This document shows positions 33,210 to 42,942 of a stretch of DNA of 64,000 nt, piece after piece (within the stretch, counting starts at the first letter, position 1; each line of letters begins with the position of its first letter). The DNA comes from Providencia sp. PROV188 (GTDB lineage: Bacteria; Pseudomonadota; Gammaproteobacteria; Enterobacterales; Enterobacteriaceae), in the NCBI RefSeq assembly GCF_027595165.1, contig NZ_CP097291.1, positions 2,914,001 to 2,978,000 on the forward strand, read 5' to 3'. The notes beneath the pieces were generated by a model. That model made no database searches. It saw only the letters and a program-made list of their open reading frames with translations, and was not told the origin of the DNA. The translations under genes and the position numbers were made by a program.

Positions 33210-35669
33210 TTATTTCGCACTCATCATCGCTTTTTTTGTTTGTCGCGTTGGTTCGGCATTCGCAGGGTCATCTGGCCAAGGATGTTTTGGATAACGCCCT
33301 TTCATCTCTTTTTGTACCTCTTTATAGCTCCCTTGCCAAAATGCACCGAGATCTTGAGTTATCTGAATAGGGCGCCTTGCCGGCGAAAGTAGCGATAATG
33401 TTAGCGTCACTTTACCATTTGCCACGGTTGGATTGACTTTTTCACCAAACACTTCTTGCAAGCGAATTTCAACCACTGGCGGCTTGTCTAGCGCGTAGTG
33501 AATACTTACCTCACTCCCAGAAGGGGCGACATAGGTCACAGGGAAAGTGCTGTCGAGCCACTGGCGCTGCTGCCAATCCAATCGATTTAATAATAAATTC
33601 ATTAAATCAATTTCTTGCAGCTTTTTCTTGCTTGTCACGCCATTAAGATAAGGGGCTAACCATTCATCAAGCGTCTCGAGTAAAGTCTCATCATCCATTG
33701 CAGGCAATGGCGAGTCAGGAAAATAACGCGCCGCTAACTCACAACGAATGCGCAACTGTAGGGTATTTTCTTGCCAATTTAACTGTTGCAAACCATTTTG
33801 CTGAAGCCAGTACACCAGTGCATTTTTAATCTCTTCCAGCTCTGGATTAGTCAGCCGTTGAGATTTGACAACTAACTGCCCGCATTGTAAGCGCCGCCAT
33901 GCCAGTAAGCTCCCCCGCTGCTCATCCCATTCAACTGTCTCTTGAGTGTCAAAAAGATGCGGGCAATCCTGTTGAAGCTTTTCAATTTCAATAGGATACG
34001 CCAGTGAGATACGCGCATCCGCCGAGGTTTCTGACTGCCATAATGCCGCCACCATCAGCCATTCACTCCCCATTAACGGGTCATTGTCGTTCAGTGTTGC
34101 CCCTAACCCACTGGCTAATTGATAACGAGCTTGATGGTCACGGGATTTCGCTATGTAGTCTGGAAACCCTGCGGCAAGTAATGTTGGTAACCACTCACTA
34201 ATCAACCCAGTGGCTTTCCCTAAAGAATGGGTAACCTTGTCACCACTTAAGATAGAGGCACGTTTGCACCAGTTCTCCGTCGGACGTTCTAAATGGGTAT
34301 GTAGGTCGATCACTCCGCCACGGGGAGGTTCTTCAATAATTGCAGTTAATAATGCAGCAAGTTGAATAACGGGTTTATTTTGAGTTTGCTGTGCGTGATA
34401 CAGCATGGCGGCAGTACGCACTGACATTCCCGTTCCCGCCATTTTATTGCCCATCGACGTGAGTTTCCCTTGGGCATTGGTGACACCCAATTTGAATAAC
34501 AGGGTTTTCGCTGCTGATAATGCCGCCTCAGGGGGAACATCTAACCATTGGAGTTGAGAAATATCGTGACAGCCCCATTGAAGGAGCGCTAACCATAACC
34601 CGCTTAAATCACTATTATTGATTTCTGCTTCACTAAATTGTGCTGCACGTTCGGCTTGTTCAGCACTCATTAGATGCCAGCACACACCCGCTTCTAAACG
34701 CCCTGCTCGCCCCGCACGTTGGGTCATTGAAGCTTGGCTAATGCGTTTTTTAATTAGCTTTGTCAGCCCACTTCTCGGGTTAAATTGTCCCACGCGCTCA
34801 AAGCCGCTATCCACCACTAAACGGATCCCCTCGATGGTGAGACTGGTTTCCGCAATGTTGGTCGCCAGCACGACCTTACGTTTTCCTTCAGGGGCAGGCA
34901 GAATCGCTTGTTGCTGAGCTTGAATTGATAGCGCGCCATACATTGGGCATAACATCACATCGTCAGTCACTAACCCTTCTAACTCGCTTTTCGTCCGCTC
35001 AATTTCGCCCACTCCCGGTAAAAAGAGTAACAAAGAGCCACCTTGTTGCTGCATCAGTTGCCAAACCGCGCTCGCGACTTCTTGATGAAACGGTTTATTC
35101 GGATTGATGGGCTTATATTCCCGTTGAACAGGGAATGTCCGTCCTTGTGAACTGATCACCGGCGCATCAGAAAATAGCTGGCTAAGCCCTTGATCATCCA
35201 GCGTAGCGGACATTAGCAAAATTTTTAAATCATCCCGCAGTGCTTGCTGAGAATCCAACAACAGCGCTAACCCTAAATCAGCCTGTAAATTACGTTCATG
35301 AAATTCATCCAAAATGACCAATCCGACACCTTCAAGCATCGGGTCATTTTGTAATTGGCGAGTGAGAACCCCTTCCGTCACCACTTCCAAACGCGTTTTT
35401 GCGCTCACTCTGCTTTCTGAACGCATACGCAAACCAATGGTTTCCCCTACCGATTCCCCTAACTGCTGCGCTAAGCGAGCGGCGACTGAGCGTGCTGCAA
35501 TACGCCGCGGCTCTAACATAATAATCCGCCCGTCTATCTGCCCACTTTTGAGGATTTCTAACGGCAATACCGTTGATTTCCCTGCCCCCGTCGGCGCATG
35601 CAACAGAACTTGAGAGGATTTCGCTAGAGCAGCGAGTAAGTCATCACTTACTTCTAAGATAGGGAACAC
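33210..35669 (-). CDS. hrpB: ATP-dependent helicase HrpB
   Basis: This is a DEAH/RHA superfamily 2 helicase of unsettled cellular role. The 819 residues show motif I GAGKSTVLP (~residues 28-36), motif II as DEFHERNLQ, motif III SATLD, motif VI QRAGRAGR, and the HrpB-specific C-terminal region. The length agrees with the E. coli protein. It diverges from sfsA with a 161-nt gap. mrcB lies 211 nt downstream in the same direction, and no terminator is obvious between them. Confidence 0.97.
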   Translation of the reverse strand: MFPILEVSDDLLAALAKSSQVLLHAPTGAGKSTVLPLEILKSGQIDGRIIMLEPRRIAARSVAARLAQQLGESVGETIGLRMRSESRVSAKTRLEVVTEGVLTRQLQNDPMLEGVGLVILDEFHERNLQADLGLALLLDSQQALRDDLKILLMSATLDDQGLSQLFSDAPVISSQGRTFPVQREYKPINPNKPFHQEVASAVWQLMQQQGGSLLLFLPGVGEIERTKSELEGLVTDDVMLCPMYGALSIQAQQQAILPAPEGKRKVVLATNIAETSLTIEGIRLVVDSGFERVGQFNPRSGLTKLIKKRISQASMTQRAGRAGRLEAGVCWHLMSAEQAERAAQFSEAEINNSDLSGLWLALLQWGCHDISQLQWLDVPPEAALSAAKTLLFKLGVTNAQGKLTSMGNKMAGTGMSVRTAAMLYHAQQTQNKPVIQLAALLTAIIEEPPRGGVIDLHTHLERPTENWCKRASILSGDKVTHSLGKATGLISEWLPTLLAAGFPDYIAKSRDHQARYQLASGLGATLNDNDPLMGSEWLMVAALWQSETSADARISLAYPIEIEKLQQDCPHLFDTQETVEWDEQRGSLLAWRRLQCGQLVVKSQRLTNPELEEIKNALVYWLQQNGLQQLNWQENTLQLRIRCELAARYFPDSPLPAMDDETLLETLDEWLAPYLNGVTSKKKLQEIDLMNLLLNRLDWQQRQWLDSTFPVTYVAPSGSEVSIHYALDKPPVVEIRLQEVFGEKVNPTVANGKVTLTLSLLSPARRPIQITQDLGAFWQGSYKEVQKEMKGRYPKHPWPDDPANAEPTRQTKKAMMSAK

Positions 35670-35830
35670 TAAGGGGTAACTCCATGAGGTTTAACTTTCT
35701 ATGTGAAGCATTGTAGCATTAACAAATTGTAGCATTAACGAATATGACGCATTAATACTGTCTATGAGCTAACACCATATATAGGATGGTGTAATGTTAT
35801 GTCACGAACAACGCGGTAAACGGAGAAAAC

Positions 35831-36547
35831 ATGGAATTTATCCCCCCTTTAAAATCAGCCACATTAATTAAACGCTATAAACGTTTTTTAGCGGATGTCG
35901 TCACACCCGAGGGAGAGGAAATGACGATACACTGCGCAAACACGGGGGCGATGACAGGCTGTGCAACTCCAGGGGATACCGTGTGGTACTCCACTTCGGA
36001 TAACCCAAAACGAAAATATCCGTACAGTTGGGAGTTAACGCAAACCAAAAACAACCATCTAATTTGTATTAACACGCTACGAGCTAATCAATTAGTGGCA
36101 GAAGCGTTGGCAAAAAAGCATATTCCAGAATTATCTGACTACAGTATAGTGACCCCTGAAGTGAAGTATGGAAGTGAAAACAGCCGGATTGATTTTTTAC
36201 TCACTCAAGAGGGCTTAACTGATTGTTTTATTGAAGTTAAATCAGTGACTTTGTTGGAAAACAACCATGGCTATTTCCCTGATACTCAGACAATACGAGG
36301 ACAAAAGCACCTTAGAGAGCTGACTTTGATTGCTAAAGAAGGAAAACGCGCCATACTTATGTTTGTCATTTTACATAGCGGTATCCACGTAGTATCCGCT
36401 GCTGCACATATTGATCCTAAATATGCAGCGTTGTTAGAACAGGCTATAACCAATGGCGTCGAAGTTCTGTGTTATCAAGTGGATATATCTAAACAAAAAA
36501 TGCAAATAGGGACATCAATTCGCTTCACCCCGACTAAGTCATTTTAG
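35831..36547 (+). CDS. sfsA: Sugar fermentation stimulation protein SfsA
   Basis: SfsA is a widespread DNA-binding/nuclease-fold protein of uncertain role, named because extra copies stimulate maltose use in E. coli. The 238 residues show the N-terminal OB-like region ([23 protein letters not shown]) and a PD-(D/E)XK-like core with [21 protein letters not shown] precedes the ATG. It lies upstream of dksA as in E. coli, about 190 nt away. Confidence 0.95.
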   Translation: MEFIPPLKSATLIKRYKRFLADVVTPEGEEMTIHCANTGAMTGCATPGDTVWYSTSDNPKRKYPYSWELTQTKNNHLICINTLRANQLVAEALAKKHIPELSDYSIVTPEVKYGSENSRIDFLLTQEGLTDCFIEVKSVTLLENNHGYFPDTQTIRGQKHLRELTLIAKEGKRAILMFVILHSGIHVVSAAAHIDPKYAALLEQAITNGVEVLCYQVDISKQKMQIGTSIRFTPTKSF

Positions 36548-36737
36548 TTTAGTCGATATTTAAACAAGGTCATCGAGTTATGAGTGCTTGTGAAGGGAAG
36601 AAACACGCTTGTCTTCACAGCATTACAAAACTCATCACATGAACGATTGCCAAGACGGCTGTCTTCTGATATTTATAGCGACCTTAAATTTTCCCCCTTG
36701 GGGTTTTTGTAAAATTTGCGTGTGTAGGAGAAGCATT

Positions 36738-37193
36738 ATGCAAGAAGGGCAAAAACGTAAGACATCGTCCTTAAGCATTCTCGCCATTGCCGGGGTTGAG
36801 CCCTATCATGAGAAGGCTGGCGAAGAGTACATGAACGAAGCCCAATTGGCGCATTTTAAGCTCATTCTCGAAGCATGGCGCAATCAACTCAGAGATGAAG
36901 TGGACCGGACTGTTACTCATATGCAAGATGAGGCAGCTAACTTTCCAGACCCCGTTGATAGAGCCGCTCAGGAAGAGGAATTCAGCCTCGAATTACGTAA
37001 CCGCGACCGCGAACGTAAATTGATCAAGAAGATCGAAAAGACGCTGAAGAAAGTTGAAGATGAAGATTTTGGCTACTGCGAATCTTGTGGTGTGGAAATT
37101 GGCATCCGTCGTTTGGAAGCGCGTCCAACAGCAGATTTGTGCATCGACTGTAAAACATTAGCAGAAATCCGCGAAAAGCAGATGGCTGGCTAA
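36738..37193 (+). CDS. dksA: RNA polymerase-binding transcription factor DksA
   Basis: DksA inserts into the RNA polymerase secondary channel and, with ppGpp, retunes transcription in starvation. I chose the ATG at 36738 because TAGGAG lies 7 nt upstream and the product is then exactly 151 residues, as in E. coli. Asp71 and Asp74 sit at the coiled-coil tip (FPDPVDRAA), and the zinc finger has CESC and CIDC. It works with the relA product in this window. gluQ, which follows dksA in E. coli, is absent; pcnB comes next. Confidence 0.98.
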   Translation: MQEGQKRKTSSLSILAIAGVEPYHEKAGEEYMNEAQLAHFKLILEAWRNQLRDEVDRTVTHMQDEAANFPDPVDRAAQEEEFSLELRNRDRERKLIKKIEKTLKKVEDEDFGYCESCGVEIGIRRLEARPTADLCIDCKTLAEIREKQMAG

Positions 37194-37213
37194 TTGTTGT
37201 TTTGGGAGTCCTC

Positions 37214-37238
37214 AACGGCGCATTAACCCTGCGCCGTT
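37214..37238 (+). terminator. Hairpin after dksA
   Basis: A 9-bp stem, AACGGCGCA with TGCGCCGTT, has a 7-nt loop and starts 20 nt after the dksA stop codon. It has no T-run, so it may be an RNA-stabilising 3' end rather than an intrinsic terminator. Confidence 0.6.
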
Positions 37239-37482
37239 ATAAGGATTCGCACCCTCAAAAAAGTTTAAACTCCCCTTTACCTTATCTTTATTTCTCTCAT
37301 TTTCTCTCATTTGTTATCGTTTGCGTCTCGCGCAAAAAGCTACAATTTGTATAATATTCACTGGTTTAATTGATATAAAAAATAATTAGCCATGACTTTT
37401 ATTCGTTTAACCATTCTCAAAGAAACTTCAGTGAGCTATGATTAGCCGCTTATTTTGTTTAATGAATCTATGTAATGACATC

Positions 37483-37495
37483 GAGGTGTACTATT
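37483..37495 (+). promoter_or_regulatory. Ribosome binding site and AUU start codon of pcnB
   Basis: GAGGTG (37483-37488) sits at normal spacing before ATT (37493-37495), which is followed in frame by codons for F-N-R-V-A-N-F-C-R. This aligns with the E. coli PcnB N-terminus MFTRVANFCR, where translation is known to begin at AUU. The upstream in-frame ATG at 37475 lies before the ribosome site and lacks one of its own. Confidence 0.85.
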
Positions 37496-39097
37496 TTTAA
37501 CCGAGTAGCAAATTTCTGCCGCAATATTTTATCTCGCAATGAACCAGCATCGTCCGCAGAACAGGACTCGATGCCAAAGCGTGGTGCGCGAGACACACAG
37601 GCAGCCGGTGAAAGGCCAGTCACTCCTTCTGCATCAGAGAAAAAATCTGAGAGGAAAACTCGGCATGAGCAGAATACTAGACATGACCAGAATACGAGAC
37701 AAACAAAGAAAACGGTTCGTCCCTCTAAACGTTCAGATGCTCAAACACAGAAGCGAACATCCGTGACGAAACAAGAATCGATTACCGTTATTCCACGCGC
37801 TCAACACATAATTTCGCGTGATGACATTAGTGAAAACGCACTAAAAGTATTGTACCGCCTTAATAAAAATGGCTACGAAGCCTATTTAGTTGGCGGTGGT
37901 GTGCGTGATTTGTTATTAGGTCAAAAGCCAAAAGATTTCGATATCACCACCAATGCAACCCCAGAACAAATTCGCAAGCTATTTCGTAATTGCCGACTGG
38001 TTGGTCGTCGATTCCGCCTTGCGCACATTATGTTTGGTCCAGAAATTATTGAAGTTGCAACCTTCCGCGGTCACCACGACCAAGAAGTCGATGATAAAAA
38101 TCTGTCATCTCAAGCGCAAAATGGCATGCTGCTTCGCGACAATATTTTCGGTTCCATTGAAGAAGATGCTATCCGCCGTGACTTTACTGTAAATAGCCTG
38201 TATTACAACATTGATGATTTCTCCGTACGCGATTACGTCAATGGATTACAAGACTTAAAAGAAGGCGTCATTCGTCTGATTGGCGACCCAGAAACACGCT
38301 ACCGTGAAGATCCCGTTCGGATGATCCGCGCGGTGCGTTTCGCCTGTAAGCTGAATATGCGTATCGAGCCAAATACCGCAGAGCCGATTCATCGCTTAGC
38401 CCCATTGCTACGTGAAATCCCTTCTGCGCGACTGTTTGAAGAGTCATTAAAATTACTTCAAGCCGGCTATGGCTACGCCACCTATAAAATGCTGAATCAG
38501 TACCATCTGTTTGAACAACTGTTCCCTGTGATTGCGAGCCGCTTCACTGAGAATGGTGATTCACCAATGGAAAAAGTCATTGAACAAGTGTTAAAAAACA
38601 CCGATTTCAGACTAAAAAATGATAAGCGCGTCAATCCTGCATTTTTATTTGCAGCCATGTTATGGTATCCCGTCACTGAACACGCAGAAAAACTATCACA
38701 GGAAGGCGGTCTTGCTTACTATGATGCCTTTGCGCTGGCAATGAATGATGTACTGGATGAACAGTGCCGCTCTATTGCAATCCCAAAACGTATCACCACC
38801 ACCATGCGTGATATCTGGATGTTGCAATTACGCTTACCTCGTCGCCAAGGGCGTCGTGCGAATAAATTGATGGAGCACCCGAAATTCCGTGCTGCCTTTG
38901 ATTTATTAGAGCTTAGAGCCAATGTGGAACACCGTAATGAGCTACAAGAACTCGCTTTATGGTGGAATGACTTCCAACAAGCCAATGCCCAGAAACAGCG
39001 TGAAATGATCTCGGAGCTCGGTAGTGCGCCAACTCGCCGCCGCCAGCGTCCGCATCGTTCATCACAATCCGGTAATAGAAAACCGAATAAATCATAA
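37493..39097 (+). CDS. pcnB: Poly(A) polymerase I, AUU start
   Basis: PcnB adds poly(A) tails to RNA 3' ends, marking them for decay, and controls ColE1-type plasmid copy number. Read from ATT at 37493 it has 534 residues. The nucleotidyltransferase core shows [10 protein letters not shown], the catalytic [18 protein letters not shown], and [22 protein letters not shown]. The RNA-binding middle and a basic C-terminal tail ([10 protein letters not shown]) follow. Between residue ~15 and the core is an unusually long Lys/Arg/Gln/Thr-rich linker of ~80 residues (with [13 protein letters not shown]) that is very short in E. coli. The inefficient start codon probably limits the amount of enzyme, as in E. 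coli. folK follows. Confidence 0.96.
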   Translation: MFNRVANFCRNILSRNEPASSAEQDSMPKRGARDTQAAGERPVTPSASEKKSERKTRHEQNTRHDQNTRQTKKTVRPSKRSDAQTQKRTSVTKQESITVIPRAQHIISRDDISENALKVLYRLNKNGYEAYLVGGGVRDLLLGQKPKDFDITTNATPEQIRKLFRNCRLVGRRFRLAHIMFGPEIIEVATFRGHHDQEVDDKNLSSQAQNGMLLRDNIFGSIEEDAIRRDFTVNSLYYNIDDFSVRDYVNGLQDLKEGVIRLIGDPETRYREDPVRMIRAVRFACKLNMRIEPNTAEPIHRLAPLLREIPSARLFEESLKLLQAGYGYATYKMLNQYHLFEQLFPVIASRFTENGDSPMEKVIEQVLKNTDFRLKNDKRVNPAFLFAAMLWYPVTEHAEKLSQEGGLAYYDAFALAMNDVLDEQCRSIAIPKRITTTMRDIWMLQLRLPRRQGRRANKLMEHPKFRAAFDLLELRANVEHRNELQELALWWNDFQQANAQKQREMISELGSAPTRRRQRPHRSSQSGNRKPNKS

Positions 39098-39168
39098 TGG
39101 TATTCATCTCAGCGGCTTAAGCGGTCGCTGCGATCACCATAGAGAGATTAAGATAGAGAGATAAAGAG

Positions 39169-39651
39169 ATGGAGCAAGTGTACATTGCCATTGGCAGCAA
39201 CTTAGGCGAGCCACTGAAGCAAGCACAACAAGCGATTGCCGCATTAGAGGCGATTCCAAGCACTCGCGTTGTGAGCACTTCCTCTATTTATCGAACTAAA
39301 CCCCTCGGCCCACAGGATCAACCTGATTTTCTCAATCTGGCTGTTTTGCTGGAAACCGAACTTGAACCTGAAGACTTACTCAATCATACCCAAAAAATTG
39401 AACTGGATTTAGGGCGCGTTCGCAAAGATGAGCGCTGGGGACCGAGAACATTAGATCTCGATATCATGCTGTTTGGCAATCGAGTGATCCACACCGAGCG
39501 CTTAACTGTTCCACACTATGGGCTAAAAGAGCGTGAATTTATGCTTTATCCGCTCAGTGATATTACCCCTTCCCTGATTTTTCCTGATGGTGAAAAACTG
39601 TCAGAAAGACTTACACACGTCCCTCGAAATGGCCTAATGCTTTGGGAATAA
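39169..39651 (+). CDS. folK: 6-hydroxymethyl-7,8-dihydropterin pyrophosphokinase
   Basis: HPPK transfers pyrophosphate from ATP to hydroxymethyl-dihydropterin in folate synthesis and is a classic antifolate target. The 160 residues match the family length. Signatures are IAIGSNLGEP at the N-terminus and the HPPK motif RWGPRTLDLDIMLFG with the metal-binding aspartates. It lies 71 nt after pcnB and 66 nt before panB, as in E. coli. Confidence 0.98.
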   Translation: MEQVYIAIGSNLGEPLKQAQQAIAALEAIPSTRVVSTSSIYRTKPLGPQDQPDFLNLAVLLETELEPEDLLNHTQKIELDLGRVRKDERWGPRTLDLDIMLFGNRVIHTERLTVPHYGLKEREFMLYPLSDITPSLIFPDGEKLSERLTHVPRNGLMLWE

Positions 39652-39717
39652 ATTCCTAATGTGTTTAACCTCGTTCAGGTATGGTCATAAGAGAAATCAT
39701 TTCCGGAGGTTATTTTA

Positions 39718-40509
39718 ATGAAACCCATTTCTCTCGCTGATTTGTGTCAATATAAAAAAGAGAAACACAAATTCGCTACCATTACAGCCTACGATGCCAG
39801 TTTTGCTCAACTGTTTGCTGAGCAAGGTATCCAAGTGATGCTGGTTGGTGATTCCTTAGGTATGACTATCCAAGGCGAAACCAGTACCCTTCCTGTCACT
39901 GTCGAGCAGATTGCTTACCACACTCGTTGCGTACGTAAAGGCGCCCCTAACGCATTTATCATCGCCGACATGCCTTTTATGAGTTATGCCACGCCTGAGC
40001 AAGCCTGTGCCAATGCCGCTATTTTGATGCAAGCTGGTGCGAATATGGTGAAAATCGAAGGTGGCAGCTGGCTATGTGAAACCGTCAAAATGCTGTGTGA
40101 ACGTTCCGTACCAGTCTGCGGTCACTTAGGCTTAACGCCACAAGCGGTAAATGTACTTGGGGGCTATAAAGTCCAAGGTCGTGATGAAGTCACTGCCAAT
40201 CAGCTTATCAAAGATGCGATTGCTCTCGAGAATGCAGGCATTCAGCTGTTGGTTCTTGAATGCGTACCGACATCCCTTGCGAACCAAGTCACTGAAGAAT
40301 TACTGTTACCTGTCATTGGAATTGGTGCCGGTAATGGCACTGACGGGCAAATTCTCGTGATGCATGATGCGTTAGGGATCACCGCCAAACCACCAAAATT
40401 TGCGAAAAACTTTTTGGCTGAAGCAGGCAATATTCACGATGCTATTCGCCTATATATTCAAGAAGTTGAGCAAGAAATTTACCCGAGTGACGCTCACTCA
40501 TTTTCGTAA
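39718..40509 (+). CDS. panB: 3-methyl-2-oxobutanoate hydroxymethyltransferase
   Basis: PanB makes ketopantoate from alpha-ketoisovalerate and methylene-tetrahydrofolate, the first step to pantothenate. The 263 residues form a TIM barrel with metal and substrate segments [29 protein letters not shown] and [10 protein letters not shown], and a late [25 protein letters not shown] site lies just upstream. panC begins 34 nt after its stop codon, so the two form an operon. Confidence 0.99.
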   Translation: MKPISLADLCQYKKEKHKFATITAYDASFAQLFAEQGIQVMLVGDSLGMTIQGETSTLPVTVEQIAYHTRCVRKGAPNAFIIADMPFMSYATPEQACANAAILMQAGANMVKIEGGSWLCETVKMLCERSVPVCGHLGLTPQAVNVLGGYKVQGRDEVTANQLIKDAIALENAGIQLLVLECVPTSLANQVTEELLLPVIGIGAGNGTDGQILVMHDALGITAKPPKFAKNFLAEAGNIHDAIRLYIQEVEQEIYPSDAHSFS

Positions 40510-40543
40510 TTCTGTATGAAATATAACGATAAGGATGGGAAGT

Positions 40544-41407
40544 ATGCGGATCGTTGAAACATCGCCAATCTTGCGCCGTGAAATTCGTCGCTGGAAACAA
40601 GAAGGCAAACGTATTGCGTTTGTCCCAACGATGGGCAATTTACATGATGGGCACCTGACACTGATTGACCAAGCTAAACAGCAAGCCGACATTGTCATTG
40701 CCAGCATTTTTGTCAATCCAATGCAGTTTGACCGTCAATCCGATTTAGCCAATTACCCTCGTACCTTGCAGGAAGATTGCGAAAAATTGAAACGTAAAAG
40801 TGTCGATTTAGTTTTCGCACCGTCTGCCGCCGATTTTTACCCTGAAGGTATGGACAACCAAAGTTACGTTGAAGTACCTGAAATCTCTACCATGTTAGAA
40901 GGTGCTAGCCGCCCAGGGCATTTTCGTGGCGTTGCGACAGTACTGACCAAGCTGTTTAATCTCGTGCAGCCTGATATTGCATTATTTGGTGAAAAAGATT
41001 ATCAGCAGCTTCAGTTAGTGCGTAAATTGGTGACTGACCTTTCTTTCGATATTCAGGTTGTCGGTGTCCCTATCGTTCGCGCTAAGAATGGCTTAGCCCT
41101 GAGTTCACGCAATAATAATCTGTCTGCCGATGAGCTAAAAATCGCCCCTCAGCTGTTTGCGATTATGCAAAAAGCAGGTGAGAAGCTCGCGGACTCTCCC
41201 GCGGCAGCAACCGGTTTAATTAGTGAAATGGAAGAATCTTTGCGCCAAGCAGGATTTACCCCTGACGAACTCTTTATTCGCGATGCCGATAACCTCGGCG
41301 AACTGACGGTTTCCAGCCGCCGCGCCGTGATTTTAATGGCTGCATGGTTAGGTCAAACCCGTTTAATCGATAATCTGCAAGTCGAGTTACCGCTCGATAT
41401 CGCTTAA
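40544..41407 (+). CDS. panC: Pantoate--beta-alanine ligase
   Basis: Pantothenate synthetase joins pantoate and beta-alanine with ATP. I start at the ATG at 40544 (MRIVETSP) because AAGGA lies 8 nt before it; the in-frame ATG at 40535 overlaps that ribosome site. The product has 287 residues (E. coli 283). Motifs are [15 protein letters not shown] with the nucleotide-binding His pair, [23 protein letters not shown] and ALSSRNNNL. Between panC and panD lies a 228-nt gap filled by an ERIC-like element and a copy of its right half. Confidence 0.98.
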   Translation: MRIVETSPILRREIRRWKQEGKRIAFVPTMGNLHDGHLTLIDQAKQQADIVIASIFVNPMQFDRQSDLANYPRTLQEDCEKLKRKSVDLVFAPSAADFYPEGMDNQSYVEVPEISTMLEGASRPGHFRGVATVLTKLFNLVQPDIALFGEKDYQQLQLVRKLVTDLSFDIQVVGVPIVRAKNGLALSSRNNNLSADELKIAPQLFAIMQKAGEKLADSPAAATGLISEMEESLRQAGFTPDELFIRDADNLGELTVSSRRAVILMAAWLGQTRLIDNLQVELPLDIA

Positions 41408-41440
41408 AAACAAAATACTTTAGATTCAAGTTACCTAATA

Positions 41441-41568
41441 TTTATTCAAACTCATTGCTGTCACAGCTAGGCGGCAAGTAAACGCGACCCTAGGAGCATA
41501 CATAAGTATGTGACTAGGGCAAGAGAGCGCAGCCAACAACGCTGTGGCATACAATGAGGAAGAATAAA
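41441..41568 (+). repeat. ERIC-like element 5 (between panC and panD)
   Basis: This is a 128-bp element with terminal inverted repeats (TTTATTC ... GAATAAA) and core arms CCCTAG (41488-41493) and CTAGGG (41514-41519). The side hairpin is GCAGC ... GCTGT. It lies in the same orientation as the operon. Confidence 0.9.
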
Positions 41569-41625
41569 TGTGACTAGGTAAGAGCACACAGCTAACAACG
41601 CTGTGGCAGCAATGAGGAAGAATAA
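41569..41625 (+). repeat. Partial second copy of the right half of ERIC-like element 5
   Basis: From TGTGACTAGG to GAATAA the right half of element 5 is repeated with several changes, as a tandem partial duplication. It ends at the ribosome binding site of panD (AAGGAA). Confidence 0.8.
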
Positions 41626-41635
41626 GGAAGAAGAA

Positions 41636-42016
41636 ATGCAAAGAAAAATGCTATTAGGCAAACTTCACCGTGCCACCGTCACTCAAGCTGATCTTCACTA
41701 TGAAGGTTCTTGCGCCATCGATCAGGATTTTTTAGATGCCGTTGGCATTTTAGAATACGAAGCTATCGATATTTATAATGTGGATAATGGCGAACGTTTT
41801 TCAACCTATGCGATTGCAGGGGAACGCGGTTCTAAAATTATCTCTGTCAATGGTGCTGCTGCACGCCGTGCGGCGGTTGGTGATAAGCTGATTATTTGTA
41901 CTTACGGTATGTTACCTGATGAAGAAGCCCGCCAGCATCACCCCAAAGTGGCTTACTTTGATGCGAACAACACCATGAGCCGGATTGCTAAAGCGGTACC
42001 GGTACAAGTCGCCTAA
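41636..42016 (+). CDS. panD: Aspartate 1-decarboxylase precursor
   Basis: PanD makes beta-alanine from aspartate for pantothenate. It is a pyruvoyl enzyme: the chain self-cleaves at Gly24-Ser25 (HYEGSCAID), visible here exactly at those positions. I take the ATG at 41636 ([12 protein letters not shown]), which has AAGGAA upstream and gives 126 residues as in E. coli; the open frame further upstream lies in the repeat. The ERIC-like sequence between panC and panD may affect how much panD is made from the operon. Confidence 0.98.
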   Translation: MQRKMLLGKLHRATVTQADLHYEGSCAIDQDFLDAVGILEYEAIDIYNVDNGERFSTYAIAGERGSKIISVNGAAARRAAVGDKLIICTYGMLPDEEARQHHPKVAYFDANNTMSRIAKAVPVQVA

Positions 42017-42027
42017 TTTAATATAGA

Positions 42028-42126
42028 AATGCCCCTATTAGGGGCATTACGTTGATGACAAAGAGGGATAAAAGCGTGGTTTTTCCCTCTTTGTGTTATC
42101 AGGCGAAAATCAATAAATTGATTTTC
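42028..42126. terminator. Cluster of three hairpins between convergent panD and yadH
   Basis: There are three inverted repeats in a row: AATGCCCCT with AGGGGCATT (42028-42048), AAAGAGGGA with TCCCTCTTT (42061-42093) and AAAATCAAT with ATTGATTTT (42107-42126). They occupy the gap between converging genes, and at least the first is suited to end the pan transcript. Confidence 0.6.
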
Positions 42127-42171
42127 CTTTAGGGACATTTATTCCAACCTCAGCTCAGCCGATTTGCTAGG

Positions 42172-42942
42172 TTAACTTCTTAACCCGCGACCTTGTTCAA
42201 TTAAATACCATGTCAAAGCATAGAAGATAATTAAAAACACCATTAATACGCTCAAAGTCACGACGATGGACACATCCGCAATGCCTAAAAAGCCATATCT
42301 AAAGCCGCTTATCATATACACAATCGGGTTGAGTTTAGAGACAGCCTGCCAGAATGGCGGCAGTAAAGATAACGAATAAAAAACCCCACCCAGATAGGTC
42401 AGTGGCGTTAAAACGAATGTTGGAACAATGCTGATATCATCGAAGGTTTTAGCAAAAATCGCATTTAACAGACCCGCAAGGGAGAACACAATCGCTGTTA
42501 ATAACAGCGTGATCACCACCATTGACCATGAATGAACCTGCAATGGGATAAAGAACAGAGATACGATAGTCACCAAGAATCCGACTAAAATCCCACGCGC
42601 AACCCCACCGCCAACAAAACCGGCGATAATCACGTGAGTCGGTACGGGAGCAACGAGCAACTCTTCAATATTTTTCTGGAATTTAGAACCAAAAAATGAC
42701 GAACAGACGTTGGAGTATGAGTTAGTGATCACCGCCATCATAATAAGACCAGGGACAATAAACTGCATGTAGTCTACACCGCCCATATCGCCAATTCGTG
42801 AACCAATTAAATTTCCGAAAATCACAAAATAGAGCGACATGGTGATTACAGGTGGCAGCAACGTTTGCACCCAGATACGACCAAAGCGAGTGACCTCTTT
42901 GATCCAAATCGTTTTTAAGGCAACCCAATATAGCGAGATCAT
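42172..42942 (-). CDS. yadH: ABC-2 type transporter permease YadH
   Basis: Inner-membrane permease with six predicted membrane segments and the ABC-2 family layout (256 residues), including the conserved EELLVAPVPTHVIIAGFVGGG loop. It overlaps the ATPase gene yadG by four bases, a typical translational coupling, so the two form one exporter. The substrate is unknown in E. coli as well. The order yadH-yadG-can-hpt is shared with E. coli. Confidence 0.95.
   Translation of the reverse strand: MISLYWVALKTIWIKEVTRFGRIWVQTLLPPVITMSLYFVIFGNLIGSRIGDMGGVDYMQFIVPGLIMMAVITNSYSNVCSSFFGSKFQKNIEELLVAPVPTHVIIAGFVGGGVARGILVGFLVTIVSLFFIPLQVHSWSMVVITLLLTAIVFSLAGLLNAIFAKTFDDISIVPTFVLTPLTYLGGVFYSLSLLPPFWQAVSKLNPIVYMISGFRYGFLGIADVSIVVTLSVLMVFLIIFYALTWYLIEQGRGLRS

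Noticed and set aside
36609..36737. Upstream extension of the dksA frame by 43 codons
   Set aside because: It reads through the promoter/leader; the ATG at 36738 has an ideal ribosome site and gives exactly the E. coli length of 151 residues.
37475..37492. ATG at 37475 as the pcnB start
   Set aside because: It lies upstream of the GAGGTG ribosome site, has none of its own, and adds six residues absent from PcnB.
41603..41635. Longer PanD starting in the ERIC-like sequence
   Set aside because: The ATG at 41636 gives the exact 126-residue family length and places the cleavage site at Gly24-Ser25.
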